Shown piece after piece: positions 12,150 to 23,400 of a stretch of 64,000 nt of DNA. The notes beneath the pieces were generated by a model, which saw nothing but the letters and a program-made list of their open reading frames with translations, was not told the origin of the DNA and ran no database searches. Every line of letters starts with the position of its first letter. Position 1 is the first letter of the stretch. The translations under genes were made by a program, and so were the position numbers. Origin of the DNA: Limonium bicolor (lineage: Eukaryota > Streptophyta > Magnoliopsida > Caryophyllales > Plumbaginaceae); the NCBI GenBank assembly GCA_023374045.1, contig CM041776.1:141239296-141303295 (forward strand). Reading direction: 5' to 3'.

Positions 12150-12167
12150 TGGCGCCGTTGCCGGGGA
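12150..12167 (+). promoter_or_regulatory. Primer binding site, tRNA-Asp type (element 1)
   Basis: TGGCGCCGTTGCCGGGGA, six bases after the 5' LTR, is the complement of the plant tRNA-Asp 3' end (CCCCGGCAACGGCGCCA). It is the start site of minus-strand DNA synthesis. Confidence 0.92.
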
Positions 12168-12283
12168 CTTCGGTCCAACTATCTGTTTATTATCTGTTTA
12201 GTTTCTGTGCATATTTTTCATTTCCTTTATTTCCCCCGTTTGTGTATAAATTTGTGTTACTTTTTTTTAGGAACCTATCTCTG

Positions 12284-13603
12284 ATGGATGGTCTTGATGA
12301 TCAAGCAGAAGATTGTTACGGCTACACCTCTGGAGCAACCTACGACCAATACATTGATTGTCAAGGGTGTGGATCCTTTCATATGTGCCCTCCTTGTGAG
12401 GATCTAATCTCAAGATCGGAGACTCTCATGGATAACCGGTTCTTATCTGTCAATCCAAACCCCACTGAACAAGACATCAGTCGATGGATCAGGTGCCAAG
12501 AGAGTGGAGGAGACCAGAAGAGTGCTTATTGTTCTGAGATCACGGCAAGGGTAGATTCACCCACTCTGGAGGATCTTAGTGCTAGAATGAACACCATCGA
12601 CATGAACCAGCTCATTACACTAGCTCGAAGGGAGCAACAACCAGAGAGTGAAATGGTCCATGAAGTGGAGCATCAGACTAAGGAAAAAGACCTCGACATG
12701 AACCAACTGAAGCTCTATTCCAAATTAGTAGAGATGAACGCGATGATGGAAGGTCTACTAAACCTTGCATCGCAGCAACCGGAGAGCGAAATGGTTCATA
12801 AAGTGGATCACCTTACTGAGGACTTGAGTTGCTCTCTATCACCTCCCCCGTTCGAACCTGAGAAAACGTCATTCAACCATCTTCCTGAGTTCGAAGACAA
12901 GCCATCAGAGGACCGCTTCCACCTTGACTTCATGGAGTCTCCTCCCTCTGAAGTCAACTACCGTTATTTCCCCTCCTTCTCTGTGCTCCACCCAGAAGAT
13001 GAGGATGGACACATCCTCAACCTTGAGGAGGAGGAGATGCCGCCTCCCTCCGAGCCATCAGAGGAGAGTGCTATAATCAACTTCAAGGTGCCACCTCCCT
13101 CTGAAGTTGATTTTCATCAAGGCTCTTCCCATGAGCCTCACCAAGAAGTTGAGGACATTTACATCCTCGAATTTGAGGAGGAGGAGGAGCCATCAAACTT
13201 TGATCTTCACTTGAAGGATCAAGGCCCCCACCCGTGCACTAATGAAGTTGGGTGGAAGCTCAACGTACACCCGCTAAGTGTGGAGGCCACCTTCCCATTT
13301 GATCCGGGACCAAAGATTGAAGACAAAGTCCGCTCCGGAGTTCTCCCTGCACCGCTCACTGAAGATAAGGATGTTTACATCCTTGAATTTGAAGAGGAGG
13401 CTCCACCACAGTTTGATCCTCGTACCAAGGATCACCCACCTCAACACTTCCACCTGATGAACGATCAGTGGAGTTTACACTTTCACATCCTAAGTGTTGA
13501 GGCCACATTTCCTTTTGATCCGGGTCGTTCTTCATTGCTAGATGATGCCCGCCCAACCCACCCGTTGAAGCCGACTTCAACGTTCATATTCGATCCTGGA
13601 TGA
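12284..13603 (+). CDS. Element 1 main ORF, protein of unknown family (439 aa)
   Basis: I do not recognise this protein. The start chosen is the ATG at 12284 (MDGLDDQAEDCYG), because the frame upstream runs through the primer site and a T-rich leader. The N-terminal part has a Cys cluster (about residues 30-42, CQGC...CPPC) that could bind metal. The middle and C-terminal parts are very acidic and proline-rich, with an imperfect motif repeated three times (GHILNLEEEE, IYILEFEEEE, VYILEFEEE) and a second repeated motif, SVEATFPFDPG. No Retrotrans_gag domain, CCHC knuckle or protease DSG/DLGA motif is visible. By position it replaces gag-pol. The TGA stop is followed 14 nt later by the conserved hairpin cassette. 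Confidence 0.75.
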   Translation: MDGLDDQAEDCYGYTSGATYDQYIDCQGCGSFHMCPPCEDLISRSETLMDNRFLSVNPNPTEQDISRWIRCQESGGDQKSAYCSEITARVDSPTLEDLSARMNTIDMNQLITLARREQQPESEMVHEVEHQTKEKDLDMNQLKLYSKLVEMNAMMEGLLNLASQQPESEMVHKVDHLTEDLSCSLSPPPFEPEKTSFNHLPEFEDKPSEDRFHLDFMESPPSEVNYRYFPSFSVLHPEDEDGHILNLEEEEMPPPSEPSEESAIINFKVPPPSEVDFHQGSSHEPHQEVEDIYILEFEEEEEPSNFDLHLKDQGPHPCTNEVGWKLNVHPLSVEATFPFDPGPKIEDKVRSGVLPAPLTEDKDVYILEFEEEAPPQFDPRTKDHPPQHFHLMNDQWSLHFHILSVEATFPFDPGRSSLLDDARPTHPLKPTSTFIFDPG

Positions 13604-13617
13604 CTTCACGGTGGTAT

Positions 13618-13667
13618 GGTCTAGCCAAAGACCTTAAAGAAGGGCCGCTTACCGGGAGGCAACCCGG
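13618..13667 (+). promoter_or_regulatory. Two-hairpin RNA cassette after the stop codon (element 1)
   Basis: Hairpin 1 (13618-13633) is GGTC, loop TAGCCAAA, GACC. Hairpin 2 (13652-13667) is CCGGG, loop AGGCAA, CCCGG. They are 18 nt apart, and hairpin 1 starts 14 nt after the TGA at 13601-13603. The same cassette with compensatory stem changes is at 43829-43879 in element 2. Function unknown; termination, reinitiation, packaging or 3'-end use are all possible. Confidence 0.7.
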
Positions 13668-14380
13668 ATTTCATTTCGTATCTTGTCTTTTAAATTCTGT
13701 TAGTTTAGATTTTGCATTATTTTCCATAATGGGCTATTTTGGCATTCTTTGGACTTGCCCTTTTACGCCCAATTGGTGGCGTCTGTGTTGTGAATATTTT
13801 GGAAACAGGTCAGCCCCTCTGAAAAAGGGATGGAATTAGGAACATTTACAAAGGAACCTCTGGCGAAATTTTCCAAGAGGACCTTCATCTCCAACGATTG
13901 AAGGTAGCACCTCAACGACCCCTCCCACTAGTAATTGTGCGGGCACCCTATCTTCCATCCGCATCTTATCGGGGCGTACTCGTTTCACCCTTCCTTTAAT
14001 ATTTGCCCACAACGACTCCACTATTTTTATTTCCTGTTTTTGTTTTCGTTCTCCTTTGGTTTTGTTTTTGCTAACCCTTAACTCCAGTTGTAGTTTGGTT
14101 GCTTCTAGTGTTTTATGCAGGTGCAACTTCAAGTCCACACCGCAACCAAGCTACGTTACTTGAGGCTGAAGCTCAAGTGTGAGGGAGTTCTACAAACTGA
14201 TAGCAATAGCAATCTCAGGGGAGTACTAGTTCCTTTTAGTTTTCGTTCTCTCTTCTCTAATTTTGAATCTGCAAATTTGGGGATAGCTTCTGCGCTATAC
14301 TGTTTGTTTGTGTCCCGTGTGATTTTCCTTTTGTCTGCTTCCCGCAAAGGTCTTCTGGAACCTTCCCCGGTTTTGATTGG
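13668..14380 (+). other. Non-coding interior of element 1
   Basis: T-rich spacer between the hairpin cassette and the internal hairpin-polypurine module. Short frames exist but none has a recognisable product or conservation with element 2. Confidence 0.5.
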
Positions 14381-14418
14381 TGAACAATGGGGACATTGTT
14401 CAATTTAAGTGTGGGGAG
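14381..14418 (+). promoter_or_regulatory. Internal hairpin plus polypurine-like tract (element 1)
   Basis: A 9-bp stem TGAACAATG / CATTGTTCA with loop GGGA (14381-14402) is followed after 3 nt by TAAGTGTGGGGAG (14406-14418). It resembles the 3' module at 15107-15147 and the internal module of element 2, so it could be a second plus-strand primer site (central polypurine tract). Confidence 0.65.
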
Positions 14419-15106
14419 TGACCTTTTCGGTGAATTGTGTGCTTAAATGCTTAATACTTCATGCTTATCTTGCGATTGTCCAAAATAAAAAACTTGGATC
14501 CTTGTGTCGTGAGTTGTTCTCATTAAGAACAAATACTGTTATGAATTGTGGGATAAATGCTTAAATTTTTCATTTTGATTGCTTTTGAGGAGCATTTTAC
14601 ATGCGGTGTGGCCAAGTGATCTTGTATGGTTGGATTTTTATTGCTTTGGGGTTCCTTCTGTCTTCTTTCTTAGGGATTGCTAAGGGGTGCTTCTTTGTGA
14701 AAATCCATCAAGGGACTTGTGAGACGCCATTGTTAACCAACAATGAGAGTTGAGTGTTCTTAAATGCAAAGGCATGATGCCAAAATTTTATCTTCTCATC
14801 TCTTATGCAAAAGTGAAACAATTGCATAAATCTATTTTTCCTTTTGTTTTCTTCTCAATGCCCATTCTTGAGAGAAGTTGGACATGGTAAAAGCTCTCCA
14901 AGTCACCTAATCTTTAGAACTTTGAAGCACTTCGGATCATACCCCGAAACTCTAGATTTTGTTTTGCCCTAAGCACACCCATGCCACCACTAAGAGATGG
15001 TTCACACTCCTCAAAGGTTTTAATCACTTTTTGCTTCTTCTTTTATCCTACAATTCATGTTAGTGTTTGTTAGTCTTGAGCATTCCTTACTTGCATGGGT
15101 GCTTGG

Positions 15107-15147
15107 TTTTGCTTGAGGACAAGCAAAAAAAGGTAAGTGTGGGGGTG
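15107..15147 (+). promoter_or_regulatory. 3' hairpin plus polypurine tract (element 1)
   Basis: Stem TTTTGCTTG / CAAGCAAAA with loop AGGA (15107-15128), then 5 nt, then TAAGTGTGGGGGTG up to the 3' LTR at 15148. The purine run is the expected primer for plus-strand synthesis. Confidence 0.8.
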
Positions 15148-16608
15148 TGATGAGTGTCTAAATGAGCATGTTTTAGGGGAGTATTTCATATGTTTAATCA
15201 ACACTTTTCATGCTCATTTCTCCACTCTAGCTTGTTTTCCTCTAGTTTTATGTTTCATTGGTGTCTTACACATTTATTGTTTAAACAGGAGGAATAACCA
15301 AGATAGGAGTAAAGTAGATGAAGAGACAAACGCGTGGGCGCAAACGGATTCAAAATCGGAGCTAGAACGAAGAAGATACAACATTTTGAAGTTAGCCTGC
15401 CTATAGGACCGACCCACCGACCGACCCATGGGTGGGTCGGTCGGACTTAAAAACGCGTTTTCGGCCCCGAAATTGCTTCGGGACTCGACCGACCCACGGG
15501 ACCGACCCAGGGTGGGTCGGTCGGTCGCAAAAAATGCCCAGATTTGAGATTTTAAACGCAGAAAAAGAGAGAGAAGAGGGGGAGTCGCAACCCAGACGAA
15601 AAACGACGCAAAAGGAAGAAAAAGAAGGGGAAAAGAGGAAGAAGAAGAAGAGAAGAAGGAGAGGAGGAAGACCCACCTCCATTGAAGCTCCCAAGCTCCA
15701 TTAATGGCCATTTCTTACTCTCTCTCCCTTCTTTACTCTCTAATGGTTGTTTAGACTCCTTGTAGCTTGGGATTTGGGGATTTTGCCCCAAAATCCCTAA
15801 ACTCCATTGTTGATTCTTGAACTCGTTTATGATTTTATTTCAGTTCTTGTGCTGAATACTGATAATAATTGTGTATTTGTGGCTCTTGAACTTGTCACCC
15901 AGGATTTGGGGATCTGTTGAGGGTTTTGCCCAATTTGTTATCTTTGTGTGAAATTGGTTGGTTTGCCTTGAATTTGTTGAAATGAGATTCTGAGATAGAT
16001 TCTAGGTTGTTGATTAATTAGCACTATGTGTTAAACTGGTTGGTTTGGCCTACCGATTAGTTGAGCATTATTGTGGATTTCTGTCAACATGTGATTCTGA
16101 GATAGAAATCTAGACCGTGAGGACTGAATCAATGCATTCTAATATCGAGGATTTCGAGATTAGACTACACTGCAACTTAGGGGAATTTATGCTTAATGCC
16201 ATCAATTGACTAGGGACTTGGAAGATCCACCAGGTTCCATTCCGTTGGTTAGGATTAGTAGACCTTGATTAGGCTATTAGTCAGTTTAGCGTTCCCGTTG
16301 TTTAGCCATGAGTTCGAGGTTCGACAATTGGTAGTAAGGGGAGGACGGGTGCAAATAACCATCCCGAGCTACACCTATCCTAGATAGTTAGTCTAGTTTT
16401 ACTGCTTTCCTTTATTTTCCATCTATCAACTAAAATCCCAAAAACCCCAGTTTACATGTATGCACCTTTGTATATTTCTGCACAGTTACTAAATTGATAA
16501 TTAGCTAGATAGTTACGAAGTCCCTGTGGATACGACCTTGTTGTACTACAATGATTGGGTTCACTGCCCATAGTTAGCAGAGTAGTCTCACCACTATTTT
16601 GCTCAACA
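15148..16608 (+). repeat. 3' LTR of element 1
   Basis: Near-identical to 10672-12143 apart from a 2-base insertion near the start, a single G near 15481, a shortened purine tract near 15560 and a few changes at the very end. It ends CAACA, followed by the target duplication GATGC. Confidence 0.92.
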
Positions 16609-16613
16609 GATGC

Positions 16614-16984
16614 TCTTAGTGCACTCTTTTTCCTCTTTATACTTTTCCTACCTACCTTCTCTCTCAACTTAATTTGTCTACTTTTCCCTTTAAATAAAGA
16701 TGGAAGAGGAAGAATAGTTGGATAAAGAGTATAAGGTGGAAGTAAATTCATAGAGCAGAGGATGTATCTACCCTTTTATGTTTGAAAACTGTTCAACAAT
16801 TTTGAACTTATTTTATATTAGTTTAATTTGATAACTTCTTCAAACTAACTTTTAATTTTTTAAAGCATTTTTATGTCTTTTAAATTTTCTTAATTATTAA
16901 TCTTTTAATTTTGCTAATAATTTTTTATTACTATTTTCAAATTTATAATTATCTATATTTTATAGTATTTTGAATTTTTATTAA
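16614..16984. other. Spacer after element 1
   Basis: AT-rich sequence continuing the pre-insertion locus; no gene seen. Confidence 0.4.
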
Positions 16985-17640
16985 TTTTTTAATACGTAGT
17001 GGGTGTTGTGAAATTTCAAAGTAGTTTATTAACTAGTAGTGATATTTCTGTTTTTATATACTGGTCAATGGTTAGTGTGGCATTTCATGAATTTCAGGAA
17101 AAACTTAATGGTGTTTTATGAATTACTTTTCCTTTTAGTGGTATTTCATGAATTAGCCAAAAACTTTGTGACATTTCATGAAATCCCCCTTTAATTTTCT
17201 AACACCTAGTGTCATATTGTGCATAAACTTTCAATGCTTGTTAACTAGTAGAGATATTTTGGTCTTTTTTCCTGCTAATCAACGGTTAGAGTGGCATTTG
17301 ATGAATTTCAAGAACACTTAGTGACGTTCATGAATTACTGTTATTTTTAGTGAAATTTTATGAAATTTCCCTAATAATTAGGAATATTTTATGTTTTTTA
17401 ATAATTCTTTAATAGTTTAATAATTTATTTCAATGTTATAAATAACTATATATTTTTATATTTTTTGAATATTTTTTTTTATTTTCTAACATCTAGTAAC
17501 AGATTGTGAACTTTTAATGTAACTTGTTAACTAGTAGAAGTATTTCAGTCTTTTTTCTATTGGTCAACAACTGGAGTGGAATCATGAATTTTGGGAAAAA
17601 CATAATGACATTTCATGACTAACATTTCATATATAATGTG
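16985..17640. repeat. Diverged tandem repeat, three units
   Basis: Three units (about 16985-17194, 17195-17480, 17481-17640) share in order a 'CTAGTG' start, GTTAACTAGTAG, a T-rich stretch, a 'GGTCAA' box and several 'CATTTCATGAATT' motifs. Unit length is roughly 200-290 bp and divergence is high, so this is an old array. Confidence 0.6.
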
Positions 17641-19229
17641 GTGTGCATAATGTGGTTCGTCATTTTATTTTTCTCCAAACAAAGACCTTTGTATTTTTGC
17701 TTGTTTTACAATAGATCACGTCTTTAATATCCAAAACTATGCTCATCTTTTTTACCAAAACATTTAGCCTTAAAGTCATGAAGACATAGATCTAAAGATC
17801 GTGAATACTTGATGTAGCACTTTAAGAGGCTATGAATTTGTTTTCCTCTATGTAAAGAAACCCTCATGTAACTTTTTTAAACTTTAGGCACCTTTCATAA
17901 AGATTATTGTTTATGTCCACATAATTTGTATTTTTTCTTTTGAAAAGAAACTTCATCACTATTGCAAGTTTCCTCGAAATGTATTCCCTTTACGAACCTT
18001 ATCATACAATCACCCTTGGAAAATGACACGGTACATTACCTAGTAGTATCATTACTAGCTCTCAATTTTGATTTTTTTGATCTTTCCTGGATGAATTCCA
18101 AATTTGGACTATTTTGGGGATTCATTATAGTAAGAGACAAGCAATACGTCGGGATTTTTTTTGTCTCCATAAATCTTGAACATTGAAGGAGAAAAATGAA
18201 TTAAATATAATTGTAATTGATCAAGTATTGTTTGGTCGAACATATATAACATTATAAGAACATAATGGATTTAGAGTGCTATAGTGACATGTAATGTAAA
18301 TTTCAAATTCTTCACACCAAATGCAATTTAAAAAATTGAATTAAAAACCAAAAGAAAGACGTAGTATATATTAAGAACTTTTTTAAAAAGCTTTTCAGGA
18401 TGATTTTGTTCATCACACAACACTAAAATTGATGAGTACATAGAAAGTTTCACATATATGATCTGGCTGGCATCTCCAAACTACTTGCACGTGTTTTCCC
18501 GTAAGACGATCAATTTAATTTATTCTTATTGAATTCAACAAGTCATCTTACATCAAATAAATTAAGGAAGGAGGGAGAAGGTTAGTGGATTCCCTTAATA
18601 TTTAAATACTGTAATGTTCTGAAAAAGAATTGAATACGCTGCTTAATTTACCAGAGGGTGATTAGCTGCTAGCATACCTATCATTATTATTATTATTAAC
18701 AGATCCTTTATCATCAAAATAATCGAATTCATTTTTCCGGTATCATTCCCGATTCAGAACACATCATTAATCTAACCTGAATAAATAGGTGTAAGCGAAA
18801 AAGGAAAATTGGTCAATTTTTTGTTAGAGGCGTGTACCAGTTCAGTTTTTTTTTTAAGAATACGAGTTTAGTTTTGTTGCTAGTATTACATCAATTTGGC
18901 AAACTCTAATTTATGTTCTTTGTCGCTTCTGCAATCCTGCATCCCAGTTAACCAGCTGTAACTCAAGGTGAGATGAGACCTAAGTGAACCAATGAGCTCA
19001 GACTGATTTGCTGGACCTTGAGTCTTGACCGGAAAGAAAAAAAGATAATACTAGGAAATGACATAAAGAATAATAAATAAAAATAAAACTCCAAAACTCC
19101 TTTTTTTCGCGCGAAATTAGGGTCTACCTTCATATTCATATACCAAACCCAATCGAAGTCGTTGTTGTGCTACCGAATATTATATGGATAACCTATATCC
19201 CTCGATGGCTAGATCCATCAAGCACCTAG
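17641..19229. other. AT-rich intergenic region upstream of the flippase gene
   Basis: No gene recognised. A 74-codon frame at 17962-18186 matches nothing I know. There is a short ATT repeat near 18680-18700. Confidence 0.45.
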
Positions 19230-20418
19230 TTATATAAAGAAGAGAAGGTGGGTCCTTCCGAAATTTTGAACAGTGAAAGAGTTTCTGTTCGTGTTGGGCA
19301 AGCAGAGAGAATTACAAAAAAAAATTGGAACCACTCTACGGAGATCGGGATATGAACGTGGGTAATCTTGAGGGGAATAGGTAGTAGTAGTAGTGGTCGT
19401 AGGAATTGTAAAAGGGAAGCGAAGAAGGATTTCTGAGTTGGGATCGTGGCGAATTTTTAATGAGCAACTGGATATAGTCAAAGGGGGGCCGCTGAATTGG
19501 TTAATCCTCTTTTTAAGTTTGTATCAGATTTCCAGCTGCGGAGAAGGAGAAGAAGAAGAAGAACTACAGCAGCAGAGAAGTGGAGAAAGGTTCTCAATTA
19601 AGTCTGACTGACAGTTCTTCACGTTCTCCCCTCTCTTCTTCTATCTCTCCCCATTTACTCCATATTTATTCTCGAGGGAATCTTTTTTGAGGTTAATAGT
19701 TTTTTTTAGTGTACAGCCATTGTGCCCTTTGAGTCTGATTCAATCTCCATTTTAACCTTCTTCCTTTTCTGGGTTTTATTTTCTGGGAAACTTTTTTTGT
19801 TTTTCCACTTATTTTTGGGCTGAGCTTTCAAGTGTGATAGAAGCTGGAGGGCGTCGTTTTCAATCTTCCCCAAGGCTTTTCTTGTCACCGGGTTTATTAT
19901 TACCCAAATCATCTGATCCGGTTTCAAATTTTACTACTTCTTTCTCCTCTCCCTGATAATATTCCATCCATCTGCAGTTCTTCTTCCCCAACTGTACTTT
20001 TGATTTATTTAATCCCCCATCTCTCTGTCTCTATCGTCTCTAATAGTTAACTGGGGTTTTGAGCTTCTGGGTTGGAACTTATTGGGTTCTGTTCTCAGAA
20101 CCCGTGGGCCTAATATATTTTTTCCTATTAGTTCCAAATTACAAGAGTTTGGTGGGTGAAAATAGCGATAGAAAGGAGAGGAAAAAGAGAAACACATTAC
20201 TGCATTTTCTGGGGTTTTGAGTTTGCGGGCGAGGATTTTTAGTAAAATGGGAAAGATCAACTTTGCATATCCCTCTACTCGCTGATTTGGGTTTTTCCTT
20301 CTTTTTTTTTCTGGGTTTGAAGGAGTCAGTCAAACCACTCCAATAATCCAGACTGTGGTTAGTGGAGGAACCATAAAGTGAGGGCGAATTGAAAAAAAAG
20401 GCAAACGAGGAGAAGAAA
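19230..20418 (+). promoter_or_regulatory. Putative promoter and long leader of the flippase gene
   Basis: TTATATAAAG at about 19230-19239 fits a TATA box. The following 1.1 kb to the start codon is rich in CT tracts and lacks a long frame, as expected for a long plant leader, possibly containing a 5' intron. The transcription start is inferred. Confidence 0.4.
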
Positions 20419-23400
20419 ATGGCAAATGGCAGGAGAAGAAAGAAATTACATTTTAGCAAGATCTACGCATTCACATGTGGAAGGTCATCTTTTCCAGAGG
20501 AGGATCATTCGCAGATTGGAAGGCCTGGTTTCTCGAGGGTAGTTTATTGCAATGAACATGGTGGCACCGACGACTACGATGTACCTCCTATCCGGAATTA
20601 CCCAGATAACTACGTCAGCACCACTAAGTATACCCCGGCGACTTTTTTGCCCAAAGCCTTATTCGAGCAATTCAGAAGAGTTGCTAACTTCTATTTCCTT
20701 GTCACTGGGATTTTGGCGTTTACTCCTCTTGCCCCTTATACAGCTGTCAGTGCGATTGTTCCTCTGGTTTTTGTCATTGGTGTCAGTGTGATTAAAGAGG
20801 GTATTGAAGATTGGAGACGAAAACTTCAGGTAGATTTCTCCCTTGTTTGTTTTATGAGTTGTTTTCTCTTTTCAATAGGCTCCGGTTTTTGGTTGACTCA
20901 TGGTGATTATCTGGTAAAAATCGAAGGTACTTTGTGGTGTCTTTTGATAAGGATTGCCAGTGAGAAGCTTTGGCTAAATGATGCTTGTTGTAATGTTTAG
21001 CTGTTTCACTCATTTCTTTGGTTATATCTTTATGGTTTGTGGTCAACGGTCAATATAGGCAGATTCCAAAAGGTGAGTCATATAGTAGTGAGTTAGGTTC
21101 TGCAGCTGCAATCAAAACCTCATATAATTCGTGCTAAACATCGATGATAAAGGATGCTCTCTCAGAGCTGAGCTTAGTTTATCCCTTTCCACTTTGTGTT
21201 CTTCTTACTTTCACCCGAATGATAATTCATTCAGGCTTTGTTTTACCCCCTTTCTACCTGTCTTGATGAAGCTAATTGGTAATATGACCCTTTTCAGGAT
21301 CTAGAGGTAAACAACAGAAAGGTCCAAGTGCTTGGTAAAGATGGGTCTTTTAAACAAGTAGAATGGAGGCGCTTACAAGTTGGGGACATAGTGAAGGTAG
21401 AAAAAGATGAATTCTTCCCATCTGATTTGATTTTACTCTCATCTAGCTTTGAGGATGCCATTTGCTATGTTGAGACTATGAACCTTGATGGTGAGACGAA
21501 CTTGAAAGTGAAACAAGCACTGGATGCAACGTCATCGTTTCTCGAAACATCAACCTTCCAAGATTTCAAAGCCACCATCCGGTGTGAAGATCCTAATGCA
21601 AACTTGTATTCTTTTGTTGGAACCGTGGTTCTTCGAGAACAAGAATACCCGTTAAGTCCCCAACAAATTCTCCTTAGAGGATCGAAGCTGAGGAACACAG
21701 AATATGTATTTGGAGCTATCGTCTTCACTGGCCATGACACAAAGATTATGCAGAACGCGATGGCTCCACCTTCAAAGAGGAGTAGAGTCGAGAGGAGAAT
21801 GGATAAAATTATCTATGTCTTGTTTGCTTTGTTGTTCTTGATGGCATTTGTTGGGTCCATCTACTTTGGAATCACAACCAAAGAGGATCTCAAGAATGGG
21901 GTGATGAAGAGGTGGTATCTCAGACCAGATGATTCGACAATTTATTTTGATCCTAGTGACGCTCCCTTGGCTGCCATGTTTCACTTCTTATCAGCCCTGA
22001 TGCTCTACAGTTATCTGATCCCGATTTCTCTATACATCTCCATTGAGATTGTGAAGATTTTGCAGAGTGTCTTTATTAATCAAGATGTGAACATGTACTA
22101 TGAAGAGGCTGATAAGCCAGCCCATGCAAGAACTTCAAATCTAAATGAGGAGCTTGGCCAAGTTGATACCATCTTATCTGATAAGACTGGGACTTTGACC
22201 TGCAATTCGATGGAATTCTTCAAGTGCTCTGTTGCTGGTAGGGCTTATGGACGTGGTGTCAGTGAGGTTGAGAAAGCTATGGCCAGGAGAAAGGCCTCTC
22301 CTATCCCTAATGAACTTTTTAAAAATGGTCTTGAAGAACCGTCTGAGGAGACTGCTGATTTGCCTCCTCCTATAAAAGGTTATAACTTTAAGGATGAGAG
22401 GATGTCGCACGGAAACTGGGTGTATGAGCCTCATTATGATGTTATACAGAAGTTTCTCCAGTTATTGGCCCTTTGCCACACTGTGATTCCCGAGGTGGAT
22501 GAAGAAACTGGTAAGGTATCTTATGAAGCTGAATCGCCTGATGAGGCGGCATTTGTGGTGGCAGCAAGGGAGCTTGGATTTGAGTTTTATAATAGGACTC
22601 AGACGACAGTTTCATTGCACGAGTTTGATCCTGAGTTGGGTGAACAAGTTGACAGGTAAATTATCCATGATTCATAAGCATATATAGAAGTAACATGTCG
22701 ATTGTTATGATATTCTGGTCTGCAATACTAGTTTATGCAACCGTATAAGCTCTGTTATCTCATTCGGATGATCATGCTCAAAATTTTCTTTGTTCTATGA
22801 TGGTTATCTTGATTCTATAATTATTTGTTCATATCAGACAAAGGAAACTTATTGTCTGCCAAAGATCATCCTTTAACAGGAACATTAATGTTGATGCTCT
22901 TTTGTTCGTTTGCATAGTGACATGACCTGATTCCCCCCTACATCATTGGGCTAGGGACTTGCTGCCTTGACTGTAAAATTTAGACTGTGCTTTGGCATTT
23001 TTCTCACAGGAAAACAACCTCTCATTTGCAGGTCTTACAAGATATTGAACGTCTTAGAGTTTAACAGCACAAGAAAAAGAATGTCAGTGATTGTACAAAC
23101 TGACGATGGGAAACTGCTGCTTCTCTCAAAAGGAGCTGACAGGTTTGACTAGAATGGCTTCTCACCTATACAATTGACTATTACCTGAAGATTTTCTCAA
23201 AAAGATTACTCCATTTGTATGTATGATGCAGTGTGATGTTCGCAAGACTGTCAAAGAATGGTTCTGATTTTGAAGAGAAAACCAGAGTGCATGTGAACGA
23301 GTATGCAGATGCGGGTTTGAGGACCTTGATCCTTGCTTACCGTGAACTGGCAGAAGAAGAATACAGAGAATTCAATGAGAAGTTTTCAGCAGCCAGAAAT

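Larger units (their letters stand above)
10672..16608 (+). mobile_element. Element 1: complete non-autonomous Ty3/gypsy-type LTR retrotransposon
   Basis: Two nearly identical LTRs of 1,472 and 1,461 bp (TGATGAGTG...CAACA) bound a 3,004-bp interior, and GATGC is duplicated at 10667-10671 and 16609-16613. The primer site is complementary to the 3' end of tRNA-Asp, as in Athila/Tat-type elements, and a polypurine tract abuts the 3' LTR. The interior has one long ORF and no protease, reverse transcriptase, RNase H or integrase, so the element must use proteins made elsewhere. The LTRs differ only by a few small indels and substitutions, so insertion was recent. The same set of RNA-level motifs occurs in element 2 (39-50 kb). 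Confidence 0.93.

Noticed and set aside
13600..13839. 79-codon ORF starting in an ATGA overlap with the element 1 stop, suggesting stop-start reinitiation
   Set aside because: Element 2 has no ATG at the equivalent place and the short product is not conserved, so the overlap is probably chance.
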